Made by a program: the position numbers and the translations under genes
The notes under the pieces: generated by a model
Told to the model about the DNA's origin: nothing
Database searches by the model: none
The model's input: only the letters and a program-made list of their open reading frames with translations
Assembly (NCBI GenBank): GCA_905331475.1
Contig: CAJNYU010000181.1
Span: 620,001-684,000, forward strand
DNA from: Rotaria socialis
Lineage: Eukaryota > Rotifera > Eurotatoria > Philodinida > Philodinidae
Reading direction: 5' to 3'
DNA: 64,000 bases
Part shown: one piece after another, positions 40,269 through 52,597 of the stretch
How the letters are laid out: each line of letters starts with the position of its first letter
Position numbering within the stretch: position 1 is the stretch's first letter

Positions 40269-42299
40269 ATGTCGACAGACACAATATTTCGACATTTGGG
40301 CAGACTTAATGATTCTCATACAAGTATTGGACCGGGCAAGACACGTGAAGAATATTTGAAATTATTTTCCCGGTAAATAATGAATTATTCGAATTTTCTT
40401 TTCTTCTTCTTCTTCTTCTTTTGCTATTTCATTTTCACACATAATCAGAGGCAACCTTACATTTGCATAATCAAAATAATATATCTAGAGCAAGCTATTC
40501 AACACAGAACGAGTGGCCTTATTCGAGTCCATTTGCTGGCTTCTATGATGTATCAAACACAAGTACAGGTTTAATTCTAGTTAATCAACGACATAAATAT
40601 GTATGTAACAATAAAAATAAAGATTATGGCAGTTCTCTATGATTGATTTTATTAATTCATTTAATCCTTAGTCGCATTTACGTGGGAAAATTTTACCTAA
40701 AGAAACTAAGTGCCCATCTGACGACGATTATAAAACATTGTACGAAGCTATTGTTGAAGCTGAACAAGAACCGAAAGCAAAACACTCACAGTTTGTTAAT
40801 AATTATAAATAAATATTGATCTAAAAAAAATGCAAAAAAAAAAATCTTCTTACAGTAATACTCTTCTGCCAAGAACACCGGTTGATCCTTATCGACATTT
40901 TGAAAGTATGCTCTTGACTATCATTCGATCTTGTTTGTTGTTGGTCTTCTTTTTTCTTCTCTTTTTACACTATTCAGGGTCAAAACAAATATTGGCATAA
41001 TCGTATGTGCAAAGGTTCATTTTCAGTTGACAATAGCGCAGAGTATTCGCCTGCTGAAATAAATATGACGCTACGATCACGTTAGTATCAGTTTGCTTCA
41101 TATAAAGTATTCAACTCCTATGGTATAAAGGTCGACCGCAGACAGCTGGCCCAATACGAACTCAACGAAATCGTTCATTATCAATTCCACGTCGTTCTCA
41201 TTCAGTAGCAGGGACTACTGATAGACTTATTAGTGAAACTAAAACGGATCCAACATTTGCTGAGTCACTTTTGCAATTTTATCGTTATGTATTAGAAAAA
41301 TCTCAAAGGCGTAAACTTGGCTTACAACAATATCATAATAAAGAACCGTCAAATAGACGTTTAAGACAAAGTGGAATCTATCGTAATCCATCATTGACAC
41401 ATGGTCAAAAATTATATTTACTAGAAAAATGTCATGTAAATGAAATCGAACAAAAATATGATATTTTTATTTTTTGTTTGTAAAAATTCTAGATTTATGA
41501 CGTCGAAGATTCAAGAGCACGTCATAAGAATGCTTACGTACAAGTTTTAACTAGACGTTTCAATTCAGGTATTTAGCTAGATTATTTTTATTTCATTTAT
41601 CTGAATCCATAGAATACCATAGATTTGCCTGCTTATAAACTTGGTAAGAATGAGAATTTCTCTCAAGCACCAGTTTTTTCGCTCTTGATTTGTGTTCTTT
41701 TTTTTTGTTATACACCATACAGTTCTTGTTGTGTGATTCTTTATTGTAGATTTACACTGCAAGCCTGAATTTCGTACGTAAACTAATAAATGCAACAACA
41801 AATCATATTTAGAAAACAAAAAAGAAATTTTGAATGCTAGTTTATTTAATCTTTTTCCTATTGTTTAGGTTTAAATGATCCAAGAGATTATTTTAAATAT
41901 GCAAAGTTTTTAAAAACGACACTTCCAACTGTTCGTCCGTTGAATACAGGTTATTTCACTTCCAAAAAACCTCATCAACCTCGTTTACCCCGTGATTACA
42001 AAAAAGAACCAATAAACATTGAGTAATAAAATTTTTATTTTATTGAAATGAATATAAAAAGATTGATTATTTAATTATTTAGCTCAAATAGTTTTCTTGA
42101 TAGAAAAGATTTCATAACTAGATCAAATGGATTATTTACGAATCAGAAATCATCTAAAACTAATAGTTCTAACTCATCTCGACGTATTAGTACATCATCG
42201 CTTTCAACAAACCACACAAATAATATGTCTACTCGTCTTGATAAGGAACCAAAACAGATTCCAAAAATTCCGGTTTTATCGCGACAATTACATGATTGA
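40269..42299 (+). CDS. Uncharacterised basic, disordered protein
   Basis: Nine exons, 40269-40372, 40489-40600, 40672-40790, 40856-40905, 41027-41080, 41131-41435, 41493-41568, 41869-42022 and 42083-42299, join in frame to 396 aa starting MSTDTIFRHLGRLNDSH. Visible segments: GPGKTREEYLKLFSR, WPYSSPFAGFYDV, LPRTPVDPYRHFE, an Arg/Ser-rich stretch (RRPQTAGPIRTQRNRSLSIP), and GIYRNPSLTHGQKLYLLEKC, then a Lys/Ser-rich tail. It has no membrane helix, signal peptide or known domain that I can name. Short proline/tyrosine motifs of this kind occur in ciliary microtubule proteins, which is only a suggestion. Exon 2 and exon 5 acceptors were chosen because the more 5' alternatives break the frame. The first exon may extend 5' to 40243. 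Confidence 0.65.
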
Positions 42300-44320
42300 C
42301 GAAACAAGAACAAACACGTTTTTTTTTCTCAAGATTTTATTCTCAACTAGAAACAACATTTCGATTCATATTGTTGATTCTTTTTAATCATAAGTAAAGA
42401 TGAAGAGCTCTGTAACAATAAATTGAAAAACAGTGCACGCTTCTTAATAATTTTGACAGGTATAAAGAATCTTTAGTAATGTCTTAGATTTACTTAAGTT
42501 CCTATTTTTATTTAAAATATTCATCAATACTTTTCTTTCGAACTAGTGTTTATCTTTAAAAAAACCTTCCTCGATATAATTTACAGAAGAAAAACATCAA
42601 TGAGCTCAGAAACCTTTCGAGGGGGTAATTTAATAATGCGATACTTGAGAATATTTTTAAAAAATCTTGTAAATCTCTCAATAAAATTTATCAACGACGT
42701 ATCAATCATCACGAGTATACGAAATTGAAAACTTTTTGAACTTCAGCTATGATATGTTTAGCATTTGAAAGAAACCTTTCCCTATGAAACAACATCGAAA
42801 AGAAAACTAATGCTTGCCATACTATTTTCAGGTCATCCTCGAATTCGACTGTCGAAGAACGTCCTGTAGATTTGATCTATATTGTAAATCTGATTGATTC
42901 TTAGCATCTTAATAGTGTCCGAATATAGCTCACAACAAAATAAACTTATTTCAAATTAGTTCCATTTCATACTGATACTTTCTCAGCATATCTGTCAACA
43001 TAAACGTCGTAAATATCAGAAATAATGGCGTCAACAGGTTTTTCTAATGGGAATTATGACATTTTCTCTACGTATATTCATTATTTTTCGTATGTTGATA
43101 TGCAAAATTCATATTAGCATAGATGTATTTTTGATTAATGAGACTACTAACATACCATTATAGGTAAAAATTGGATTCGAGACCAGTTTATTCTGGTATG
43201 GAACTAGTGCAGAAACAACTAAGAAAGAATGAACCAATCAGAGATTTAGCTATTTAAATCACAGATAATTTTCTAATTATTTCAACGTTAATTTTTCGAC
43301 GTTTGATTTGCTTGACTCTTGGGATTTTCTTATTTCAACGCATAAATTTAAATTGAAAGGGCTAGGGGTCAATTAGAAAATATCGAACGAAAACAGAATG
43401 TTACCAGATACAAGATTTCATTTTAACACAATTTGCTGATAATGTTAAAAATAATAGTTAGACACACCGTAAAAACTATATAGTTTATTTATAGAACAAT
43501 ACTCTTTATTTTATTAGTATTATTCCCAATAAAGCTTGAATCTACTGAACATTTTTCAGGCCTTAAATTCTGAAAAATTCACACGAGAGTACAAATATTA
43601 GAGTTAGATTGAATAAACTGCTATAAAAAGAAATTCAAGGACCTATTTTGTAAATTTTCTAGTAAATCATTCTGGAATCGATAGACCTTGGTTATGAGAA
43701 CGTATACGAAAGAAAATTCATTTCAAGCAAGCTCTGAATATTTAAATTTATCGTATCAACTTGGTCGCATCTTCAGAGAGAAACGTTGCCTATCTAGCGT
43801 CGATAAAATTTTTTGATCATTCATCGCTTGATTGATTTCATTGATTTTATCATCCATACCTCTTGCGTTACTTTCGCTAGACTCTAAGAACTAAGATAAC
43901 TAGAACAAACGAAAACGAAAAAAAAAGAACACATTGCTTCGATAGTATTTTTGTACGATATCTGAGTCAGATATCTACACAATAATAATTTCCGAAAGGA
44001 ATATCAGCTGTATTTGAAGAATTGTAGAAAGATAAACAAAAGAAAAGAGTGTCAATCAATGTCACATGGACATTTACTCCTTGAAGAGCACACTGATAAT
44101 AACGAATAGTATAAATATAGATTGTTAGCTAAGAAAGCAATACGAAAAAAAATGCCAAACTTTGTAGCACAAGTAACGCACAAAAAACTAGTCGAGGTCT
44201 GTTATGGAATGAATAGAAAAAGAGAAAAAAAAACGAATTATATTTTGAAATTTGATATAAGCATTTTGTTCTTTATTTGTTCTATGAATTTTGTGTTTTA
44301 TTTATTATGATTCGAGCTTG
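42300..44320. other. Intergenic region, 2 kb, no gene seen
   Basis: AT-rich DNA between the convergent ends of the preceding gene (+) and MFSD10 (-). Short frames (for example 42546-42728 and 44122-44310) have no conserved content. Confidence 0.6.
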
Positions 44321-47300
44321 CTAATCATCTTTTACTTCAGATACAAGTATTGTCGGCATGACACGCATTCGTTTTAAACGTTGTTTAACATCAATAAGAA
44401 TGACAAATGGACAGAGAAGTAATAAACTACCAAATACATATGTTGGCTTTTCGCCAATCGACCAATACGCTATAAATAATAGTCTAATTGTAGAACAAAA
44501 ATCAACAAAGAAACAAGAAAGGACATTACCGAATGATGCAATCAATGGTCCGATACCTCGAGCAAGTGCTTGTAAACTTCTAAATGTACCCAAAATAGTG
44601 CCTTTTTCACTTTCTAAACCATATTTCGATGCAAAACTATTGATAACATTAACTACAATACTTGAAGCTGGATAATTTCAAAATAAGACAAAGAAAACCA
44701 AACAGTATATTTATATATATTCAAAGATGTTTTTATCAAAATATGTTACCAATTGAGAAAAGTACCAAACCAATCCATAAAAATGTTTTGGATTCAGCCA
44801 AAGCCAATAAAATAAATGAAGGAATCAAGATTAAAATTCCCTAGAGAAATAAAAAGAAAGTTAAAATCGCTTAAACTATCAAAAAAAAGCACTAACTATG
44901 ATGGAGCTTTATGACGAAAACAGATAAACAATCTAGCTATAGACATATGATCACTAACTGACATAATATTCATAGCTCAAATAACAAGCAACCAACTGAT
45001 CTATTCTCAATCACCGAAAGAATGCATAGGAAAAAATGAAGATAGTAACCTATTACCTCAGTTCTTCTCTTGTCTCGTGCATTTTTTTCGTGCAGTATGA
45101 AGCAATGTAGGAGAAAAAAAAATAAGAGAGAGAGAGAGAAAGAGAAAGAGAACGATTCATCCTCCTATTTATTTGTTTCGTTCCTTTAGTAGTCGTCTTT
45201 CTTTTTTGTGAGAAATAATAACCGTATAGTGATAAAAAAAAAGAAAAGAAAAAACGAATGCCACTATCCTTTCATTTCATTTTTCATATCAATGTGAATA
45301 TGATCCACATTATCATGGAAAAACTTCGTCTAAATCCTATTTTGGTATCTTTTATCTTTTTATTCTTTTGTTTAACAACTATTGATTCATATCCATGCCC
45401 GTCTGAATGTATTTGTCAACCGACTGACATGACTGACGATGATTTTACACGAATGAGCTATAATATTGATTGTACAAATGTAACATTCAAAGGTAATCAA
45501 GTTATTTATAATGCTCTTTCATGGTCAATAATTGAAGATAAAACTACTGATGATGATGATGATGATGATGGCATAAACAATGATTATGCTATATCAATTG
45601 ATCTATCTGATTCATCATTATTAAAACAATTTAATAATCAAGCAATACAGTTAACTGGATTTTCTTTTTCACTCAAAAGTCTTTCATTAACGAGTCAATC
45701 AAAAAATCTTAAGATTGAATCTAATGCATTCAATTCATCTTTATACCAAGATTTAAAAATACTCAATTTATCGTCATGCTGTCAACAATTACCATTTGAA
45801 TGTCCACAACTTTTTCGTCCACTTAACAAACTGCAAGTACTTGATTTAAGCGGGTCAGATATGTATAAGAGTTGTCTTAATACACCAGGTAGGCTATCTT
45901 ATTATAATCAGTACATAAATCAGAAATTGAAGTACTTCAATTTTTGAAATTCATAGATTAGGAACAATGAACCCTAAATCAAGGATTGTTTGCGATAAAA
46001 ATAAAAAACAAAAGATCCAAGATTGAGTATGACTCAGAAAAATCGAAAACAAAAATTAATTAATAAAAATTTGACATGCTCTTGATTGTTCTCTAAAGTT
46101 AGTTGTCTATATCATGACAGGAGCCAATAGATTATATTGATTTATTTTAGTGTAATGCAGAAAATATTATGCATTCAAATTTATCGCTAATCATTTCCTT
46201 TTATAATCAATCAATAACTAAAACGAAAGACAAATATATACGTATACTACAAATGTTTTTCAAGAAACATTGTTTAAAACACCTTTTTATTTTACTATAT
46301 GCACGTCACGAACGTGACTGTATTTATTATAATGTTACATCCCACCATCGTCGGTTTAAATGTGTAGTCTACAGTAGAAAATATCCGCAATCACAACTTG
46401 AGCAAATTTTTCTTTGTGTTGTTTTTATCAATAGTGCAGAAAGCTTGACGAGATATTTGTTTATAGCAATGCTATTGATGATACGTTTACGACATGTTTT
46501 CGTAAAGCAACATAGAAAATTACGTTTGAAACAATCAGAAAAATCCTGCAAAAGCTGGAATCCCCAAAGGATTAAGTCTCAATAGTCTAAATATTTAACC
46601 GAATTGGTTTTGATTGCATTCGTTACATAGTGAGGAAAAAGTCATGCAGGTTTTTCGAGAACTATTATTTTACTATCAACACGTTCGATTTATTTAAAAT
46701 GATAACGAACAGTTAGATACCAGAAGAAACATGAATTTTACATTCAATTGAAACAAACAATTTCTATGATTATATGTCTTGAATGGAGAAATCTAGCATA
46801 TAAAAGGTTCTACAAAAAACAAACTGATGCTTTCTAGTAGGAAAAGATTTAAAAAACAAAGATTTTCATTTAGATACGATCTCATCAAAATTAAGCGACC
46901 TTATCTTACGTAATAATTTGTATGATACAAATACATTTTCACACTCAAGCCGATTGTTCGATGGTGTACATACAATAACCGGCAAACTTGATTTACAATA
47001 TTCACGTTTTAATATGAGTCGATTATTAGAAGGAAATTGTCTATTTGATATATTTAATTCTATAACAACGTTAGATTTATCATTTTTACAATTTAATTCA
47101 TTATCAACTAAAACAGAAGATTATTTAGTTCATTTACTCAAGTGTAAATCTCAACCTAAAAATATTCGTCATGGAGAACAACTAATTAATTTATATTTAC
47201 GTCAAATAAATCTTGAATATTTACCCGAATGGTTTACTAATGATCGTTTTCCACTATTGAATCAACTTGATTTATCATATAATAATATTTATACAGTCGA

Positions 47301-50300
47301 TTTTCGAAACTTTAAAGTGTTAAAATCAGTATCATTAGCCAACAATCCAATTGAAATCGAAAAAATACTTTTTCGTTCAAATTACATCTATGAATCAATT
47401 AATTTACGCTCTACAATTCAAAATCGAACATACGATTTACAAGCTCGACTAGAATACTTATTTAAATTGACAACAGATGTTGACTTTAGTGAAAACTATG
47501 GAGTTATACCAAGTAATATAACAAAATTTCCTATTGACATTGATTTTTCGAAGGAATTATCATTGAATATATCTCAAACAAATATTTATTCATTTAACAT
47601 TCAAGATATATCAAAATTTGATGATTTAAATCGTTTAAATATAAGTTTAAATAATTTAACTGAACTTAATTTAGAAAAACAATCAAAATTATCTTATTTA
47701 GATTGTTCAAATCAATATTTAAAAACTTTAATATTAAATAAGGATTATTCAAATTTAATTGATTTAAAATGTTCGAATAATTCATTGAAAGCAATTGAAA
47801 ATTTTTCTTTTTTAAATCATAAAAAATTAAAATCTATTGATTTATCATTTAATTTGATAGAATCATTAGAGAATCTTCTTTCGAATTTAAATAGTCAATA
47901 TTTACATACAATTAATTTAAAATCAAATTCAATCAAACAAATATCATCAAATATATTTCACAGCAAACTAGTAAGTCTTTCAATGCTTGATTTATCATCG
48001 AATAAAATTAATATTATAAAAAAATATTCATTTCAATCACCGAATTTACAAATTCTTGACTTATCAAATAATCCATTGAAATTTGTTGACTCAAAATTTT
48101 TAGTTACACCATCATTACATTTATTTTATATTATTAATAATGCACAACAATTAATTGATCGTTGTGCACAATCATCCCCAAATGATAATCTATTGTTAAC
48201 GTATATAACATGGTTTGAACAAAATGGTACTTATATGAAAAATACACAACCAGAAAGAAGTAAACAAATACAACTTGATAAATGTTTACGTCGTTATACA
48301 TCAAGAAGTAAAGTTAAATGGGTTAAAGTTAATGAAAATTATGATTTAAAACATTTATCTTTATATATAACAATGGCTGCAATTACAATTGGAATTATGC
48401 TTGGTATTATTTATTTATATAAAAATACGAAAATCAACGTTTTAACAAATTTTCAACGTTATAGACCATTAGATGGACATAGTTTAGTAGAAAATACAGA
48501 CGATATTAGTCATCACGAACATGAAGATGATGAAATTATTATGAATCTTACTGAAGTACCATTTAACATAAATAATCGATGCTGAACTATGACTTAATTT
48601 GCTGCATTTCTTTTTTTGTTTTCTTTTTTCAGAAATAAAGATAAAACGTGTTTAAATCCATCACCTTACTGATAGTCTTCGATAGAACTTAACGCGAAAA
48701 CAAATAACTATTGATTGGAAATCATACATAAAGAATATACAGGTTTTAAGATTGGAACTTAGTGGAAAAGGCTAGGGATGTGCAGTGTCGGTGCACCGAC
48801 CACCGATTTGTACCGACGGCGTGTCCAGTGGAGCATCGACTGCACCGACACTGTTCTCCAGTGGAGCACTGACTACACCGACAGTGTACATAGTGGAACA
48901 CCGACCACACTGTCACCGGTGTCACTGAAACACTGGTACACCGATATCTTTTTGATTGACCAAAGACTTCAGTCAATCAAAACTTGTCGGTTTGTCAGTG
49001 TTTCAGTGATCATCAGTGTATGAGTGATCATCCATGCTTCAGTGAAGTCGGTGTCAGTGACACTGATTACAGTGTGACTGGTGTTCCACTGTGCACGCCG
49101 TTAGTGTAGTCAGTTATCAGTTTTTCAGTATTTATACCGACACTGCACATCCCTAGAAAATGCCTAGTTCTTCAATCAAGTATAACTCTTCTTTTAAATT
49201 AAATAAATATATCAAAAATAAAATACATCGAGAAAAAAATTTATCGATTAGAAAACTCAAATGTTTACTTTTAAATTTTATTTACATATACTCTAATTCT
49301 ATGAATTCTAATAGAAATGATACTAAACAAAGTAACAACATTGATATCGATGCATCAGAAAATGACTGTCGACACTTGTGTAAAATAAATTTCAATTAAT
49401 TCAATGCAATGCTCCTCTTCAAATGATTCATTTTCTCTGGGCGTCCTCTATGAATAGTCCTCTAATAATTCTCAAAGTCAGATAACTAGTGTATCACTTC
49501 TTTTTTCTTATTACTGAACAAAGTTGATTGTTTAACTTATTCGAATCTCATAAGAAATATGTATGGTACTGAATCAATTTTATTTTAATTCAATTAATTC
49601 ATTGGATACACATAGTTTTATTCATATACTCTGTAACGGTTCTATCTATTGGTATAGATGAATTTTTAATTTTAGAATTGTGATATATCATTCGTACAAT
49701 CATGATGAAATTTTCATAGTAAAACACGTAGAAATTTTTAAAACGCGTGCGTTTTTAACAGTTTATCCCATAGCAGAAGTGAAACTATTTTTCGGAATGC
49801 ATATGTGATATTATATTAGATTACAAACACAGTTAGATAAATTTATGATATGCAAAAACAAAGGCTAACTTGATAAGTAAAGAACAGTTTTGATAATATG
49901 ATACTTTAAGTTGCAATCTATAGAGATGTTTCTTATCGTTTCTCAACGGAATAGAAAGTTTTCCTTGCATACTATTGCAAAGAAAATATTGTATCATATT
50001 CGCGAAAAAAAAAGTATATTTTTCTTACTTAACAGTATTCAAATTGAAATGTATATCTAATTATTGTTTAAGCGCAACCAAATCAAACTTTACATTGTGT
50101 CAAAAGATTGTTGTTATACTAATTCATTTTTATGAATAGTGACGGAAGTAATACGTCAAATCAGCGGTGGTGTGAATCTATCCTATCTTGTCTGATGCTT
50201 ATGAGATCAAAGTGTTATCTTAAAAAAAAGAAAAATATTGACTTCTTCATCTTTCATGTCAATCTTCTACTCATTAGAAAGATCAATTATCGAAAGCAGC

Positions 50301-51919
50301 AATCCTAAACGAAATATCTCTATCGTATATCTAATAGGAATAGAGAAATAAATCGAACGAAGAATCAATATACTACTTACACTTGTAGCTGCCGTTATTT
50401 CTTTTCCATGTGGTATTCGTCTTACATAGCCACCTTGTACTAGAGCCATACATAAACCCATGATAAAAAACATTTTGCCTTGTTGCATACTATTTAATTA
50501 GCAATTGAATGAAATTTCTTGAAAATAAAAATCATTCATTTTTTTACCTATTCCAATTAAATCGATTGTAAACAAGAAAAGTAATTGTAAATTCGAGACC
50601 AGCGAATACAATCATATATAAAAAACTTGCTAAACCTAATCTACGTAGAATCGTTATATCTAAACAAATACATTTCTAATTGTTATCATAAGTATCGCAA
50701 AATTTACATACCATCCACAGATTTGACATTATGAATAGCAGTAAATCTAAACAAATGCCAAGGTAAAATTGTATTATAAATGTCTGTTATCGTTGTTTTT
50801 TTAGACACCTAAGCATTCAACAAGAAAACTAGAATAGAATGTTTAAATCATGTTGTTGTTACTCGTTTGGATACTGGCAATGTTTCTGGACAATATTGAG
50901 TAACAAAAGCAATGTTAATAAATGATAATACAAGTGAGACAACAGCAGGAAAAATAAAAAATATCACTGTTGATTTTGGCCAATAAACAATACCCAAATG
51001 GCTACATATAGCACCAAGTAATGGTCCAAAAATAAAGCCAAGTGAAAAAGCTGCACCGATCCATGCCTAATGAAAAAAAATAATGCATAGAATAGAAAAA
51101 CATCTCGACTACATTGTTTAAAATTAAGATAGAAGAACGCTAACAAAAACATAATCTAGTAGATCAAACATCCTTCAAGATTATTCATGTTTTTATTCAA
51201 TTTTTTTGTGAACTAATATTTACCATTGCTCGATTTCGTTCATTTTCTGTCGTAGAATCTGAAACAATAGCTAAAATAATAGCAACATTTGCTTTTGAAA
51301 GTCCGCCAATGACTCGTGCTAACATAAAAATTGTTAAATTATATGAAACACACCATATTGCATATGACAGTGATATGCCAATCTAAATATTGAAAAAATT
51401 AACAGAACACAAAGTAAGAATAGAAAAATATCAAAAATGATTAGATTCCAATACCATGGAAAGAAGAAGCACTGGTCTTCGACCATATCGATCCGATGCA
51501 GCACCACATAATGTTGATGAAAAAAATTGTAGAAAAGAAAAGAGTGAGCCAATTATTCCTATTAAAAATATTCATTAAAAATATTCAATATATATTTTCT
51601 TCTTATAACCTCCAAATAAAACAGAATTCCATTTAGCATCATTTGGTGCTCCAGTTAGATCACGAATAAATTGAACAAATGATATTGTTTTTACATAAAC
51701 TGTATCCTGTGTATATATATATATATATATAAACGCAAATAGTTTGTAATAAGCATAAGAAAAAAAAAACATTTTTTAAATTCTTACGTGGCTAATGTCA
51801 GTTCCACTTCCATAATAAGTTAATATTTTTGGTAACAATGGTAAAATAATTGTAAATTCCAAAAAATCAATAAGAATCGAAATAAATAATATTCCGATTA
51901 TATTCGGTGCAATTTTCAT
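44321..51919 (-). CDS. MFSD10: MFSD10 (TETRAN)-like major facilitator transporter, with a 5.5-kb intron hosting another gene
   Basis: Minus-strand exons 51788-51919, 51610-51706, 51455-51558, 51224-51382, 50863-51066, 50712-50808, 50548-50659, 50381-50489, 44750-44840, 44530-44667 and 44321-44469 join in frame to 463 aa (human 455). Diagnostic segments in order: IDFLEFTIILPLLPKIL, KWNSVLFGG, LCGAASDRYGRRPVLLLSM (MFS signature loop), RVIGGLSKANVAI, AWIGAAFSLGFIFGPLLGA, GLEFTITFLVYNRF, MQQGKMFFIMGLCMALVQGG, YVRRIPHGKEITAAT, then after the long intron KGTILGTFRSLQALARGIGP and AYWSIGEKPTYVFGSLLLL. Twelve hydrophobic helices fit the MFS fold. Human MFSD10 transports organic anions. The eighth intron (44841-50380) contains an LRR gene on the other strand and a hAT-type MITE; exons on both sides align to contiguous parts of MFSD10. 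Confidence 0.9.
45315..48585 (+). CDS. Leucine-rich-repeat single-pass receptor-like protein, nested in an MFSD10 intron
   Basis: Two exons, 45315-45888 and 46874-48585, give 761 aa. The start MEKLRLNPILVSFIFLFFCL is a good signal peptide; an in-frame ATG at 45258 would add 19 residues and bury it. An LRRNT-like CPSECIC motif follows, then about 15-20 irregular LRRs with cores such as LNQLDLSYNNIYTV, LKSIDLSFNLIES and LSMLDLSSNKINII, then a Cys-poor cap, a membrane helix (ITMAAITIGIMLGIIYLY) and a short acidic cytoplasmic tail with no TIR or kinase domain. Many N-glycosylation sequons are present. A cell-surface adhesion or recognition role is plausible; no specific orthologue is recognised. 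The 985-nt intron has an unrelated open frame (46169-46585) that I do not accept. Confidence 0.85.
48773..49155. mobile_element. hAT-type MITE, 383 bp, with 8-bp target duplication
   Basis: The terminal inverted repeat TAGGGATGTGCAGTGTCGG at 48773 is matched exactly by its reverse complement ending at 49155. Flanking octamers are GAAAAGGC (48765-48772) and GAAAATGC (49156-49163), 7 of 8 identical, as expected for a hAT transposon. The interior is made of degenerate short units around 'CACCGAC' and 'GTGGAGCA' and has no transposase. It lies in the large MFSD10 intron, about 190 bp downstream of the LRR gene. Confidence 0.9.
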
Positions 51920-52597
51920 GATATTGTTAATGCTGCTATGTTAAGTTACTTCAGTAGTATTGAACAACTACTTTTTTTCTGCAAATACAGTCAATTACGA
52001 TCTCATTCTATCTAGTAGAAAAATACACACATATATGTATACATATGAAAATACATGAGTCTATTTAAAAGCATTTTCTGCTTTTTTTCTCTCACTTCTT
52101 GAATTATGTCTTTCAAAAAGTATCATCTATGACCGTCTGCATACTCTCATCAACATTTGCTTCTGCGCGACTGCGCAACGAGCAAAATAAGAGAATACAC
52201 CATTGGATTAAGAACGCAAAAAAAGAAAGAAAAAGAAGATACAACAAAGAGCAGTAATCAACAGTGATAAGCAAAACGATGCGTACTGCTCGACCGGTGG
52301 CAACATCGACAGTATAAACACATCTATAAGCATAAAAGATAATGGTGCTCGTTTCCCTAAATGGCTGCATTGATTTTTGTTAATTGCATGTTTGTGCTTG
52401 TCTATTAACACGTAAGTTTATATCGAAAAAAACGAATGGTATTTCCTTTTATTAATTAATTTTCATTCCGATGTAAAAATTCAAAAAACAAAAATGTATC
52501 ATATAAAAATATAAATGATGTATATAAAATATCACCGTATGTAAGACATTAACATGAGAAAATTTCAAAATCATCGACTCTTTGTTGTTAATTACTC
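51920..52597. other. Intergenic region between MFSD10 and LIAT1-like genes
   Basis: Upstream of the MFSD10 start and downstream of the LIAT1-like stop, both on the minus strand. Overlapping minus-strand frames near 52113-52411 have hydrophobic, non-conserved content and are not called. Confidence 0.55.

Noticed and set aside
46169-46585. 138-codon open frame in the LRR gene intron
   Set aside because: No splice-compatible context, no recognisable domain and no homologue known to me; the flanking exons join in phase without it.
48746-49023. Overlapping open frames on both strands rich in Thr, Asp and Cys
   Set aside because: They translate the short repeats inside the hAT MITE.
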